A stretch of DNA of 22,968 nucleotides from an uncultured Bacteroidales bacterium (GCA_937916465.1 CALFTK010000046.1:1-22968); one strand, 5' to 3'; shown: positions 15,040-22,605, counted from the first letter of the stretch. Notes: generated from the letters alone by a model not told the origin. Numbers and translations are program-made.

Positions 15040-17157
15040 TTATCCAATCAGGTTTACTGCACCTCCATGTTCCTCAACAACTTGCTTAGCAAGAGCATTT
15101 GAAACCTGAGCATGACGTTCATAAGTCATTGATGATGTAGCACGACCTGAAGTAATAGTTCTTAAAGCGGTTACGTAACCAAACATTTCTGCCAATGGAA
15201 CGTGTGCTTTAACAACTTTTGCGCCTGAATTGTTGGTCTCCATTCCTTCTACCTGTCCACGACGTTTGTTCAGGTCACCAATTACATTACCCATACTCTC
15301 TTCAGGAGTAACAACTTCCAAAGCCATGATAGGTTCTGTAAGACTTGGAGCAGCCTTTACACAAGCATTTTTGAATGCCTGAGTAGCACAAACTTCGAAT
15401 GACAATGCGTCAGAGTCAACCGGATGATATTTACCATCAAGAACGGTAACTTTAAGTGAATCCATAGGTGCTCCCATCAATACGCCATTCTTCATAGCAT
15501 TTGTGAAGCCCTTTTCGATTGCAGGCAGATATGTCTTTGGAAGTGCCTCACCCTTAGTTGCATCAACGAATTGCAAACCACCTTGCCAACCTTCGTCAGC
15601 AGGACCGATTTCAACAACGATGCAAGCATAATGACCCTTACCACCGGTCTGTTTCTTATATTCTTCGCGCAATTGAACTGTCTTGGAGATAGATTCTTTG
15701 TAGCTAACCTGAGGACGACCCTGGTTACATTCTACGCCAAATTCACGTTTCAGACGGTCAATAATAATATCAAGATGCAATTCACCCATACCTGAAATCA
15801 GTGTCTGACCTGAATCTTCATCTACCTTAACAGTAAATGTAGGATCTTCCTCTGCCAAACGTGCAAGACCATCGGATAGTTTGCTCATATCCTTTTCTGT
15901 CTTTGGTTCTACAGCAATACTGATAACCGGATCCGGGAAATCCATGCTCTCTAATATAATAGGTGCTGTTTCATCACAGAGTGTATCACCGGTACGAATA
16001 TCTTTCAAAGCTACAACTGCTCCTATATCACCTGCAGAAACTTCATCTACCTGAATCTGTTTCTTTGAATACATCTGGAACAGACGGCTTACACGTTCTT
16101 TTTTACCTGAACGTGAGTTAAAGATATAGCTACCTGAAGTAATCTTACCTGAATAAACTCTGAAGAATATCAGTCTTCCTACATATGGATCGACAGCAAT
16201 CTTAAATGCAAGTGCTGCTGTCTTTTCTTCTGATGACGGATCACGATGGGTCTCTTCATCTGTTCTTGGAACAAAGCCGGTAACACCACCTGCATCTAAT
16301 GGGGAAGGTAGGAATGCACAAACATAATCCAACAGAGGCTGAACTCCCTTGTTACGGAATGATGTACCGCACACTACAGGAACAATCTTTTGAGATATGG
16401 TACCCACGCGTACTGCGCGCAATATCTCATCAGCTGTAATTTCACCTGAACCTTCCAGGTATTTTTCCATCATTTCATCATCAAACTCTGAAGCTTTCTC
16501 AAGCAGATTTTCTCTCCACTCTTCTGCTTCGGCCTGCATTTCTGCAGGAATATCCTCAACAGTATAGTCTGCACCTAATGATTCATCTTTCCAGTAGATT
16601 GCCTTCATTTTAATAAGGTCAACAACACCGATAAATGACTCTTCTTGGCCGATAGGTATAACTATTGGACAAGCGTTGGCTTTAAGGATTTCCTTCATCT
16701 GGTTTAGAACACTGTAAAAATCAGCGCCTGAACGGTCCATCTTATTTACATAACCCAAACGAGGAACACCATATTTATTAGCCTGGTGCCATACTGTTTC
16801 AGACTGGGGCTGAACGCCACCTACTGCACAGAATACGGCTACAGCGCCATCAAGAACTCTTAATGAGCGCTCTACTTCTGCAGTAAAATCGACGTGGCCC
16901 GGAGTGTCAATCAAATTGATTTTAAATAGTTGATTATTCCACTTCCAACTGGTTGTTACAGCAGCTGATGTGATTGTAATACCACGCTCCTGCTCCTGAA
17001 CCATCCAGTCCATTGTAGCGGAACCATCATGAACCTCACCTATTTTATGTGTGAGACCTGTGTAAAACAGGATACGTTCTGAAGTTGTTGTCTTACCGGC
17101 ATCAATATGGGCCATGATACCGATATTTCTTGTGAGATGTAAATTATTATCTGCCAT
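15040..17157 (-). CDS. fusA: Elongation factor G
   Basis: The GTPase that drives tRNA-mRNA translocation and, with RRF, ribosome recycling. The protein has 705 aa. The G domain shows G1 AHIDAGKT (16-23), G3 DTPGH (84-88) and G4 NKMD (138-141), with the switch-I region around QEQERGITITSAA. Domains II-V follow, including GMGELHLDIIIDRLKREFGV (domain III) and the C-terminal EMFGYVTALRTITSGRATSS. It lies 3 bases downstream of rpsG. The tufA gene that follows fusA in E. coli is absent, as is usual in Bacteroidetes. Fusidic-acid resistance cannot be judged by eye. Confidence 0.98.
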   Translation of the reverse strand: MADNNLHLTRNIGIMAHIDAGKTTTSERILFYTGLTHKIGEVHDGSATMDWMVQEQERGITITSAAVTTSWKWNNQLFKINLIDTPGHVDFTAEVERSLRVLDGAVAVFCAVGGVQPQSETVWHQANKYGVPRLGYVNKMDRSGADFYSVLNQMKEILKANACPIVIPIGQEESFIGVVDLIKMKAIYWKDESLGADYTVEDIPAEMQAEAEEWRENLLEKASEFDDEMMEKYLEGSGEITADEILRAVRVGTISQKIVPVVCGTSFRNKGVQPLLDYVCAFLPSPLDAGGVTGFVPRTDEETHRDPSSEEKTAALAFKIAVDPYVGRLIFFRVYSGKITSGSYIFNSRSGKKERVSRLFQMYSKKQIQVDEVSAGDIGAVVALKDIRTGDTLCDETAPIILESMDFPDPVISIAVEPKTEKDMSKLSDGLARLAEEDPTFTVKVDEDSGQTLISGMGELHLDIIIDRLKREFGVECNQGRPQVSYKESISKTVQLREEYKKQTGGKGHYACIVVEIGPADEGWQGGLQFVDATKGEALPKTYLPAIEKGFTNAMKNGVLMGAPMDSLKVTVLDGKYHPVDSDALSFEVCATQAFKNACVKAAPSLTEPIMALEVVTPEESMGNVIGDLNKRRGQVEGMETNNSGAKVVKAHVPLAEMFGYVTALRTITSGRATSSMTYERHAQVSNALAKQVVEEHGGAVNLIG

Positions 17158-17160
17158 CTA

Positions 17161-17637
17161 TTAGAATCTAAAGTGTGCAAAAGCTCTGTTAGCCTCGGCC
17201 ATACGATGCATATCCTCCTTACGTTTGAATGCGCCACCTGCATTGTTGAACGCATCAACGATCTCTGCAGACAATTTGTCTGACATAGATTTTCCACCAC
17301 GTTTACGAGCGAAAAGAATCAAGTTCTTCATTGAGATTGATTCCTTACGATCTGCTCTAATTTCAGTAGGAACCTGGAATGTAGCACCACCAATACGACG
17401 TGACTTAACCTCAACCTGAGGAGTTACGTTATCGAGAGCCTTTTTCCAAATTTCAAGTGCAGACATCTCTTCGTTAGGAAGCTTTGCCTTTACTTTATCC
17501 AAACACTCGTAGAAAATCTCAAAAGAGATATTCTTCTTACCATCGTACATAAGATGGTTTACAAACTTTGTTACAGAAACTTCTCCAAATACTGGATCTG
17601 GAAGAATCACACGTTTCTTTGGTTTTGCTTTTCTCAT
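17161..17637 (-). CDS. rpsG: 30S ribosomal protein S7
   Basis: uS7 nucleates assembly of the 30S head and contacts the E-site tRNA. In E. coli it is the str-operon repressor. The 158-aa product has DPVFGEVSVTKFVNHLMYDG (~15-34), ALDNVTPQVEVKSRRIGGAT (~67-86), VPTEIRADRKESISMKNLI and RKEDMHRMAEANRAFAHFRF at the end. It starts 108 bases after rpsL. Confidence 0.98.
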   Translation of the reverse strand: MRKAKPKKRVILPDPVFGEVSVTKFVNHLMYDGKKNISFEIFYECLDKVKAKLPNEEMSALEIWKKALDNVTPQVEVKSRRIGGATFQVPTEIRADRKESISMKNLILFARKRGGKSMSDKLSAEIVDAFNNAGGAFKRKEDMHRMAEANRAFAHFRF

Positions 17638-17658
17638 TTTTCAAATTTTGTTTCGTTC

Positions 17659-17711
17659 AGGTTGTTTTTGTTTGATTCTTCAACGTCCACGTCAGGACAT
17701 TTACTCAACCT
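17659..17711 (-). promoter_or_regulatory. Possible RNA fold in the rpsL-rpsG spacer
   Basis: The 107-base spacer can form an outer 6-bp stem (17659-17664 with 17706-17711) enclosing a short inner stem (17685-17688 with 17695-17698). In E. coli the equivalent spacer is where S7 represses its own synthesis. No sequence match to that site is visible, and the stems are short enough to be chance. Confidence 0.25.
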
Positions 17712-17745
17712 CATCCTACAGACCAAAACTTTGTTTCACTTTAAA

Positions 17746-18126
17746 TTACTTTGCTGCTTTTGGACGTTTTGCACCATACTTTGATCTTCTCTGCAAACGA
17801 CCACTTACACCTGCGGTATCAAGAGTTCCGCGAACGATGTGGTAACGTACACCCGGAAGGTCTTTAACACGACCACCACGAACAAGAACTATTGAGTGTT
17901 CCTGCAAGTTGTGACCTTCACCAGGAATATAGGAGTTAACCTCCTTCTGGTTTGTAAGACGAACACGAGCAACCTTTCTCATTGCTGAGTTAGGTTTCTT
18001 AGGAGTAGTTGTGTAAACTCTTACACATACGCCTCTTCTCTGTGGGCAAGAATCCAGTGCAGGAGATTTACTCTTCTCCTCCAAAGCCTGACGACCCTTG
18101 CGTACTAACTGCTGAATTGTTGGCAT
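17746..18126 (-). CDS. rpsL: 30S ribosomal protein S12
   Basis: uS12 monitors codon-anticodon pairing in the decoding centre and is the classic streptomycin target. The 126-aa product has MPTIQQLVRKGRQALEEKSK, VYTTTPKKPNSAMRKVARVR and GGRVKDLPGVRYHIVRGTLD. The two streptomycin-relevant lysines (Lys43 in PKKPNS, Lys88 in RVKDLPG) are both wild-type, and the neighbouring Asp89, often methylthiolated by RimO, is present. It is the first gene of the 33-gene cluster, with the promoter about 57 bases upstream. Confidence 0.98.
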   Translation of the reverse strand: MPTIQQLVRKGRQALEEKSKSPALDSCPQRRGVCVRVYTTTPKKPNSAMRKVARVRLTNQKEVNSYIPGEGHNLQEHSIVLVRGGRVKDLPGVRYHIVRGTLDTAGVSGRLQRRSKYGAKRPKAAK

Positions 18127-18182
18127 GTTGTTTTGTTTTTTAATTTATATATTATTTAATAGTAAATCCAAATTTTGGTGCG

Positions 18183-18213
18183 CAAAGGTACGGGTTTTGT
18201 TTTATTCCACAAA
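18183..18213 (-). promoter_or_regulatory. Main promoter of the str-S10-spc-alpha cluster
   Basis: On the minus strand TTTG (complement of 18210-18213) is followed after 19 bases by TACCTTTG (complement of 18183-18190), a textbook Bacteroidetes -33/-7 pair. The predicted transcript starts near 18,176 and has an AT-rich leader of about 50 bases before the rpsL ATG, with no Shine-Dalgarno. A small near-palindrome (ccaaa-t-tttgg, 18168-18178) sits at the predicted start site. Confidence 0.85.
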
Positions 18214-18216
18214 ACC
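18193..18216. repeat. Inverted repeat over the -33 element of the str promoter
   Basis: A perfect 8-bp inverted repeat (ggttttgt at 18193-18200, acaaaacc at 18209-18216) with an 8-base centre covers the -33 TTTG and half of the promoter spacer. Its position suits an operator or the site of a DNA-binding regulator. The AT-rich setting makes chance possible. Confidence 0.45.
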
Positions 18217-18254
18217 TTTTCGCTATTTTTTAATAAAAAGGGGATAAAATACAC

Positions 18255-18286
18255 AAAAAATCGGCCGCATATCCGTTGCGACCGAT
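18255..18286 (-). terminator. Terminator of the DUF3467 gene
   Basis: In the minus-strand transcript a stem of 5 + 4 bp with one mismatch (18260-18269 with 18277-18286, 7-base loop) is followed by a run of T (complement of 18255-18260). It begins about 33 bases after the DUF3467 stop and lies upstream of the str promoter, so the small gene is a separate transcript. Confidence 0.8.
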
Positions 18287-18319
18287 AGTTTTCACATAAA
18301 AAATGATATCTAACAAGCA

Positions 18320-18637
18320 TTACGCATCTCCATGAAATTCAGAAACCGGCGGCACATAAGTTTTACCTTCATTTATTTCAATTTTTCCAAACATTTTTTC
18401 ATATTTTGCAATATTATCCTGAAGTGCAAACAGCAAGCGTTTTGCATGTTGCGGAGCCATAATCACTCTGGAACACACCGGCGGCTTAGGCATACCCGGC
18501 AGCAACGCAACAAAATCAATTACCATTTCTGTAGGAGAATGAGTTATGAGCGCCATGTTTGAATATACACCCTTAGCAATATCTTCACTCAATCCTATGG
18601 AGAGTCTGCCCTCCTCTTTTCTTTCTTTCTGATCCAT
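18320..18637 (-). CDS. DUF3467 family protein
   Basis: A small acidic-to-neutral protein of 105 aa that I recognise as DUF3467 from the segments GVYSNMALITHSPTEMVIDF (~23-42), LLPGMPKPPVCSRVIMAPQH (~45-64) and AKRLLFALQDNIAKYEKMFG (~65-84). It has no signal peptide or membrane segment. The family's role is not known to me. From memory, in other Bacteroidales a DUF3467 gene sits between rpoC and rpsL. Here it keeps its place upstream of rpsL, but rpoC is missing and a divergent sugar transporter lies beyond. It has its own promoter and terminator. Confidence 0.85.
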   Translation of the reverse strand: MDQKERKEEGRLSIGLSEDIAKGVYSNMALITHSPTEMVIDFVALLPGMPKPPVCSRVIMAPQHAKRLLFALQDNIAKYEKMFGKIEINEGKTYVPPVSEFHGDA

Positions 18638-18673
18638 ATTTCGCCTTAATAAAATAATACTTTAATGTGAACA

Positions 18674-18704
18674 CGAAGGTACAAATTATATCTCAAACGA
18701 CAAT
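18674..18704 (-). promoter_or_regulatory. Probable promoter of the DUF3467 gene
   Basis: On the minus strand ATTG (complement of 18701-18704) is followed after 19 bases by TACCTTCG (complement of 18674-18681). Each element has one mismatch to TTTG/TAnnTTTG, but the spacing is ideal. It lies 36 bases before the start codon. Confidence 0.5.
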
Positions 18705-18731
18705 TATATATCAAAAATATCCACATTGAAA

Positions 18732-18746
18732 GTAAATATTATTTAC
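18732..18746. repeat. Short inverted repeat, possible operator
   Basis: A perfect 7-bp inverted repeat with a 1-base centre (gtaaata-t-tatttac) lies in the divergent intergenic region, about 190 bases upstream of the transporter promoter. It could be a regulator site, but in DNA this AT-rich it may be chance. Confidence 0.25.
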
Positions 18747-18934
18747 ATATTCTAAAAATGCTTTGATATGGAAACACAAACAAGAAACTGCTTAAATTAT
18801 TATTTGAAAAGTTTTCCACATTCATAGCTTTGTTTCGGTTTCTTTGAATCTATTTTAGAGTAGATATTTCTCACATTCTAACATAACTAAAAGAAATATT
18901 AGCCAAAAACAATATACGTTAAAAACAATTTTCT

Positions 18935-18942
18935 TACCTTTG
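18935..18942 (+). promoter_or_regulatory. -7 element of the sugar transporter promoter
   Basis: TACCTTTG, a perfect Bacteroidetes -7 element, lies 34 bases before the transporter ATG. No TTTG is present at the expected -33 position, which may mean an activator is needed. That would fit a catabolic gene. Confidence 0.55.
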
Positions 18943-18976
18943 TAAAACTGACTTTAATTTCCAACTAAATAATATT

Positions 18977-20419
18977 ATGAGTAATTACAAAGAGAATGGT
19001 AGCAAAGCATACCTCTATGGAATTTGCGCCGTAGCAGTAATCGGAGGCTTGTTATTTGGTTATGACACAGCCGTAATTTCGGGTGCAGAACAAGCATTGC
19101 AAGAGTTTTTCAGAAGCGGTTTAGGCGATTGGTACACCAACGCACTACACGGTACAGTTGTATCATCGGCTTTGATAGGTTGTATCATCGGTGGTTTGAT
19201 TTCCGGATTCATGGCAACCAAATTCGGACGTAGAAATTCACTTATCATTGCTTCTATATTTTTCTTCCTATCTGCATTAGGCAGTTACATGCCGGAATTT
19301 CTTTTCCGTCCAAACTTTGAATTTTTCCAGCCCGGCGAAGCCACAAAAGGACTTCTGTGGGCATTTGTACTTTACAGAGTTTTAGGTGGTATTGGTGTAG
19401 GTATGGCATCGGCTATTTGCCCCATGTACATAGCAGAAGTAGCTCCTGCAAACATTAGAGGTACATTGGTATCTTGCAACCAGTTTGCTATCATATTCGG
19501 CCAGTTGGTAGTCTATTTCATAAACTTCATGATAAGAAGCGGACTTGCAGAGACTCCGGACCTGATTGAAGTTGCCATGGTTGACATAGGATGGAGAAAG
19601 ATGTTCTTAAGCGAAGCATTCCCTGCCGGCACATTTGGTCTGCTCCTACTACTTGTTCCTAAGACTCCACGATTCCTGGTTACACAAGGAAATACCCAAC
19701 AAGCATTGCACGTTCTTACAAAGATAAATGGTCAAAGCAAAGCAGAAGCTATCTTGCAAGAGATTAAAGAGACCGTAATTGAAAAGAAAGAAAAGTTATT
19801 CTCTTACGGAATACTTGTCATTATAGTAGGAGTTCTACTTTCATTCTTCCAGCAAGCTGTAGGTATTAACGTAGTTCTTTACTATGCTCCTAGAATATTC
19901 GAGCAGATGGGTTCATCGGGTGATGCAGCTATGATACAGACAGTAGTAATGGGTATTGTAAACATAATATTTACAGTAGTTGCAATCCTTACAGTAGATA
20001 AATTTGGCCGAAAACCGCTACTAATAATAGGCTCTATAGGCATGGCCATCGGTATGATTGCGCTAAGTATCCTATCATTCTGTGACGTAATAGGTATAGC
20101 AGCTCTGATATTCATCATTATATACACAGCATCATTCATGATGTCATGGGGTCCTATCTGTTGGGTACTTATTTCAGAAATATTCCCGAACACAATTCGT
20201 GGCAATGCAGTAGCTATTGCAGTTGCAGCACAGTGGATTTCCAACTACATCATATCATCTACATTCCCATCACTTTGTGACTGGAGCGTAGGTGGCACCT
20301 ACCTGATTTACGGTGCATTCTCCATTCTGTCTGCAATCTTCGTTCTGAAGATGGTTCCTGAAACAAAGGGCAAGACATTAGAAGAGATGAGTTCATTCTG
20401 GAAGAATAAAAAGAAGTAA
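18977..20419 (+). CDS. xylE: XylE-like proton:sugar symporter (MFS)
   Basis: A 480-aa inner-membrane transporter of the MFS sugar-porter family, with about 12 hydrophobic helices. Signatures are GGLLFGYDTAVISGAEQAL (Asp30, the proton-coupling Asp in XylE), KFGRRNS (82-88), VLYRVLGGIGVG (Arg134), YIAEVAPANIRG, PKTPRFL, FQQAVGINVVLYYAP (Gln292, Gln293, Asn298), DKFGRKPLL, Trp391 and the closing PETKGKTLEEM. The sugar-contacting residues of E. coli XylE (Arg133, Gln168, Gln288, Gln289, Asn294, Trp392) all have counterparts, so D-xylose or a related pentose/hexose is likely. The exact substrate is inferred. An arabinofuranosidase gene follows on the same strand. Confidence 0.9.
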   Translation: MSNYKENGSKAYLYGICAVAVIGGLLFGYDTAVISGAEQALQEFFRSGLGDWYTNALHGTVVSSALIGCIIGGLISGFMATKFGRRNSLIIASIFFFLSALGSYMPEFLFRPNFEFFQPGEATKGLLWAFVLYRVLGGIGVGMASAICPMYIAEVAPANIRGTLVSCNQFAIIFGQLVVYFINFMIRSGLAETPDLIEVAMVDIGWRKMFLSEAFPAGTFGLLLLLVPKTPRFLVTQGNTQQALHVLTKINGQSKAEAILQEIKETVIEKKEKLFSYGILVIIVGVLLSFFQQAVGINVVLYYAPRIFEQMGSSGDAAMIQTVVMGIVNIIFTVVAILTVDKFGRKPLLIIGSIGMAIGMIALSILSFCDVIGIAALIFIIIYTASFMMSWGPICWVLISEIFPNTIRGNAVAIAVAAQWISNYIISSTFPSLCDWSVGGTYLIYGAFSILSAIFVLKMVPETKGKTLEEMSSFWKNKKK

Positions 20420-20432
20420 TCATTCCTTACAA

Positions 20433-20473
20433 AAATTTTAAGAGAAGCGGCATTCCTGCTTCTCTTAAAATTT
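20433..20473 (+). terminator. Terminator after the sugar transporter
   Basis: A perfect 16-bp inverted repeat (20433-20448 with 20458-20473) with a 9-base loop starts 13 bases after the transporter stop. Its arms end in A/T runs on both sides, so it could work on either strand. It implies the transporter and the GH51 gene are separate transcription units. Confidence 0.9.
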
Positions 20474-20562
20474 ATTACAAGCGTTCACCATTAACAAACC
20501 GGCTCTTGAATCATCCCATAATACAGAGTACAAAAGAGCCCTTTAATTCAATCTACTTAGAT

Positions 20563-21765
20563 ATGAAACATTTACTAACCACATTAGTCATTCTGACCGG
20601 TTTAGGCAGTCTTAAAGCACAAGAGAATGTCAATATAAACATCAGTTCCAAACAACCCTCCGGACTAATTGATCCACTACTTTACGGACAGTTATTTGAG
20701 CACATCTATTTTTCTGCGAACAACGGGGTGTGGCAGGAATTGATTTATGAACGTTCATTTGAACCAGAACATTATCCAGGTATTCCGCCAAGAGATGGTT
20801 ATTTCGATGGATGGTTTATGGACGATGAAAAGATACTTCATTCCCCTACCCGTTATGAACAGCCACTAAACATCACAGATATAGAGAGTGATGAATATGA
20901 GATTTCAATGGATGTTAACTGGCGTGCTTATAAACTGGCAAGCCGAGCATGGAGCGGAGGTCTTATGGACATAAGATTTGCTGTAAAAAACCGTACTGAC
21001 GGTGAACCATATTTTATACGCATACATGACCCTTACTACGAAGCAAGAACACTTAATACTGCGCAAACAGAGTCACAGATAGAGGCAGCAAATATGGCGC
21101 AAGAACGCCAAAGGGCTTTAGCCGGCATAGCCGAACCATACTTTTCAATATCTACAATGGTAGAAAAGGAGACACAAGGCTACGGAGGCAGAACCCGCAA
21201 AACCAAAGTTCTGGAACCACTAATATCAAAAAGTGCAACCACAACACAGATAAATGACAAACAGGAGTGGCATAAACTGCGTATTAACTGCAAGAAAAAC
21301 AGCATATCTGTATATTGGGATAACAAAAGAGTACTCAACTACAACAAACTTGAAGCTGCAGGTAAAAATAACATCGTATTTTGGGTAAACTACACCGAAA
21401 CACTATACAAAAACATAAAGGTTACATCTTCAAATGGCAAGACCATCTATTTTGAAGGAACTCCTGAAGATGTAAAGATACCTGCTGTGGCGCCACAATG
21501 GAAGTCATTTGGAGATGCAGAGTTTGAAATGGTAAAAGGTGACGCTATCAACATGGACTATTCGCAAAAGATTAAAGCCACATCTAAAGCCGGTGTTTCA
21601 CAAGGGCCACAGAATTTGATACCCGGTGAAACATTTGTTGGCTCCATCTATGCAAAAGGCAATGGAAAACTGTCTGTTGGACTAAAAAGAGGTAACAGCA
21701 TTATTTTGGAACAACAGCTTGGCACACCAGGAACAAATTGGAAAAAATTTGATTATTTATTATGA
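20563..21765 (+). CDS. GH51-type alpha-L-arabinofuranosidase, 3' end missing
   Basis: The N-terminal part (~400 aa) of a secreted enzyme that removes arabinofuranosyl groups from arabinan or arabinoxylan. I start at ATG 20563, where MKHLLTTLVILTGLGSLKAQ is a signal peptide. An upstream in-frame TTG at 20506 adds residues with no such logic. GH51 hallmark residues follow (LIDPLLYGQLFEHIYFSANN, then GVWQELIYERSFEPE). A concanavalin/DUF1080-like region (~75-300) ends in ISVYWDNKRVLNY and NIVFWVNYTETLYKNIKV. A CBM4/9-like segment (~315-400) then starts. The frame ends in TGA at 21765, but this coincides with the abrupt change of sequence type. The catalytic barrel with both catalytic Glu residues is absent, so the end is artefactual or a true truncation. 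The last few codons may not belong to the gene. Confidence 0.8.
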   Translation: MKHLLTTLVILTGLGSLKAQENVNINISSKQPSGLIDPLLYGQLFEHIYFSANNGVWQELIYERSFEPEHYPGIPPRDGYFDGWFMDDEKILHSPTRYEQPLNITDIESDEYEISMDVNWRAYKLASRAWSGGLMDIRFAVKNRTDGEPYFIRIHDPYYEARTLNTAQTESQIEAANMAQERQRALAGIAEPYFSISTMVEKETQGYGGRTRKTKVLEPLISKSATTTQINDKQEWHKLRINCKKNSISVYWDNKRVLNYNKLEAAGKNNIVFWVNYTETLYKNIKVTSSNGKTIYFEGTPEDVKIPAVAPQWKSFGDAEFEMVKGDAINMDYSQKIKATSKAGVSQGPQNLIPGETFVGSIYAKGNGKLSVGLKRGNSIILEQQLGTPGTNWKKFDYLL

Positions 21766-22462
21766 TACAATCTAAGTCATCATCAATTATGTAATCTTTA
21801 TTTATACCGGTTTTAAGAATTCTTGCATTTGCTTGTTTTTCCATATTGTCAAAATATTTGTAGAAAAAATCTGCATCAAAAACGTCATCAAATTTAACAT
21901 CATTTAAAGTTGATATACTTAATTTACCTCTTATAATTTCATCTAATCCAGTAGTTCTTGATAAAATTTTAAAATTCTCAGGATTATACATTGCCATAAG
22001 TGAAAACCTTGTGAAAAATCTTTGTTTATCTTCAAAAGTATTACTTATTGAATGTCTAAAGATATTATTCATTTGATCTCTGGTTTTCATAAAATAATCA
22101 AAATTTTTACTATTTGCTAATGTTCTAACAATATAATCTTCATTATCAGAATATTTGATTAATTGATCTGCATAAGCTGTCATATTTTCATATATAGTTT
22201 TGCTATTTTTCAAGTTTTTTGAATTTTCCCAAAAATTTTTTCTTGCATTTATAATAATTTTTTGAGTTTTTGGTGAAAATCTTTTGAAATTAGGTATTTC
22301 AGATAAACCTTTTGCAAAATCGGGAATAAAATCCAATCCTTCTACTGCTGTTTTTACAACTGTAGAATCAGTTTTTTTTATGGCTTTTGCAACAGTTTTT
22401 TGTACAGATTTACTCTGTACGACATCTATTGTGCCTTTTAATATCGGTTTTATAAATCCCAT
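21701..22462 (-). CDS. Uncharacterised protein from the low-GC segment, C-terminus doubtful
   Basis: I do not recognise this protein. It starts at ATG 22462 after a Shine-Dalgarno-like AGGGG about 7 bases upstream, and runs 253 codons. It begins MGFIKPILKGTIDVVQSKSV and is Lys/Asn/Ile/Phe-rich and mostly helical in appearance, with no signal peptide, no clear membrane segment and no motif I can name. The codons left of about 21,765, encoding roughly the last 15-20 residues, are probably antisense of the truncated GH51 gene, so the native C-terminus is likely lost. It is divergent from murA. Confidence 0.55.
   Translation of the reverse strand: MGFIKPILKGTIDVVQSKSVQKTVAKAIKKTDSTVVKTAVEGLDFIPDFAKGLSEIPNFKRFSPKTQKIIINARKNFWENSKNLKNSKTIYENMTAYADQLIKYSDNEDYIVRTLANSKNFDYFMKTRDQMNNIFRHSISNTFEDKQRFFTRFSLMAMYNPENFKILSRTTGLDEIIRGKLSISTLNDVKFDDVFDADFFYKYFDNMEKQANARILKTGINKDYIIDDDLDCIIINNQIFSNLFLVCQAVVPK
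21735..21775. other. Junction between two unlike sequences
   Basis: Left of here the DNA is Bacteroidales-like: row 21601-21660 has 28 G/C in 60. To the right, rows 22081-22140 and 22201-22260 have 11 G/C in 60 each. The GH51 frame stops here before its catalytic domain, and the minus-strand frame from the right runs on into it as antisense. No transposase, integrase, terminal repeat or attachment site is seen. The exact base of the join cannot be fixed, because both frames read plausibly through the shared AT-rich stretch. Confidence 0.8.
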
Positions 22463-22545
22463 AATTTCCCCTGTATAAATATAAAGGTGTTTTTGTAGAA
22501 AGAATTGTTATAAAAGTATATACAAACTTTACATATTGTAATTTA

Positions 22546-22574
22546 TTTACATAAAACGGCTAGAATTGTATTAT
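22546..22574 (+). promoter_or_regulatory. Sigma70-type promoter of murA
   Basis: TTTACA (22546-22551) and TATTAT (22569-22574) are separated by exactly 17 bases, close to the TTGACA/TATAAT consensus. The predicted start is near 22,581, giving a leader of about 35 bases. This is unlike the TTTG/TAnnTTTG promoters left of 21,740. Confidence 0.65.
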
Positions 22575-22605
22575 GATGTAAGAATAGACATAAAACCATT
22601 CTTTC

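Larger units (their letters stand above)
18638..18976. other. Divergent intergenic region
   Basis: These 339 AT-rich bases separate the DUF3467 gene (minus) from the sugar transporter (plus). They hold a promoter for each direction and a short perfect inverted repeat at 18732-18746. No small coding region, tRNA or repeat element is visible in the remainder. A pentose regulator could bind here, but none is encoded nearby. Confidence 0.7.

Noticed and set aside
17040..17300. 86-codon minus-strand frame across the rpsG-fusA boundary
   Set aside because: It lies out of frame over two conserved genes and resembles no protein family.
20501..20540. 7-bp inverted repeat (ggctctt/aagagcc) upstream of the GH51 gene
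   Set aside because: The arms are 26 bases apart and short; this is expected by chance and has no promoter context.
20506..20562. Upstream TTG extension of the GH51 frame
   Set aside because: It would bury the clear signal peptide that starts at ATG 20563.
21700..21800. Insertion element or integration site at the G+C shift
   Set aside because: No transposase, integrase, terminal inverted repeats, target duplication or tRNA end is visible there.
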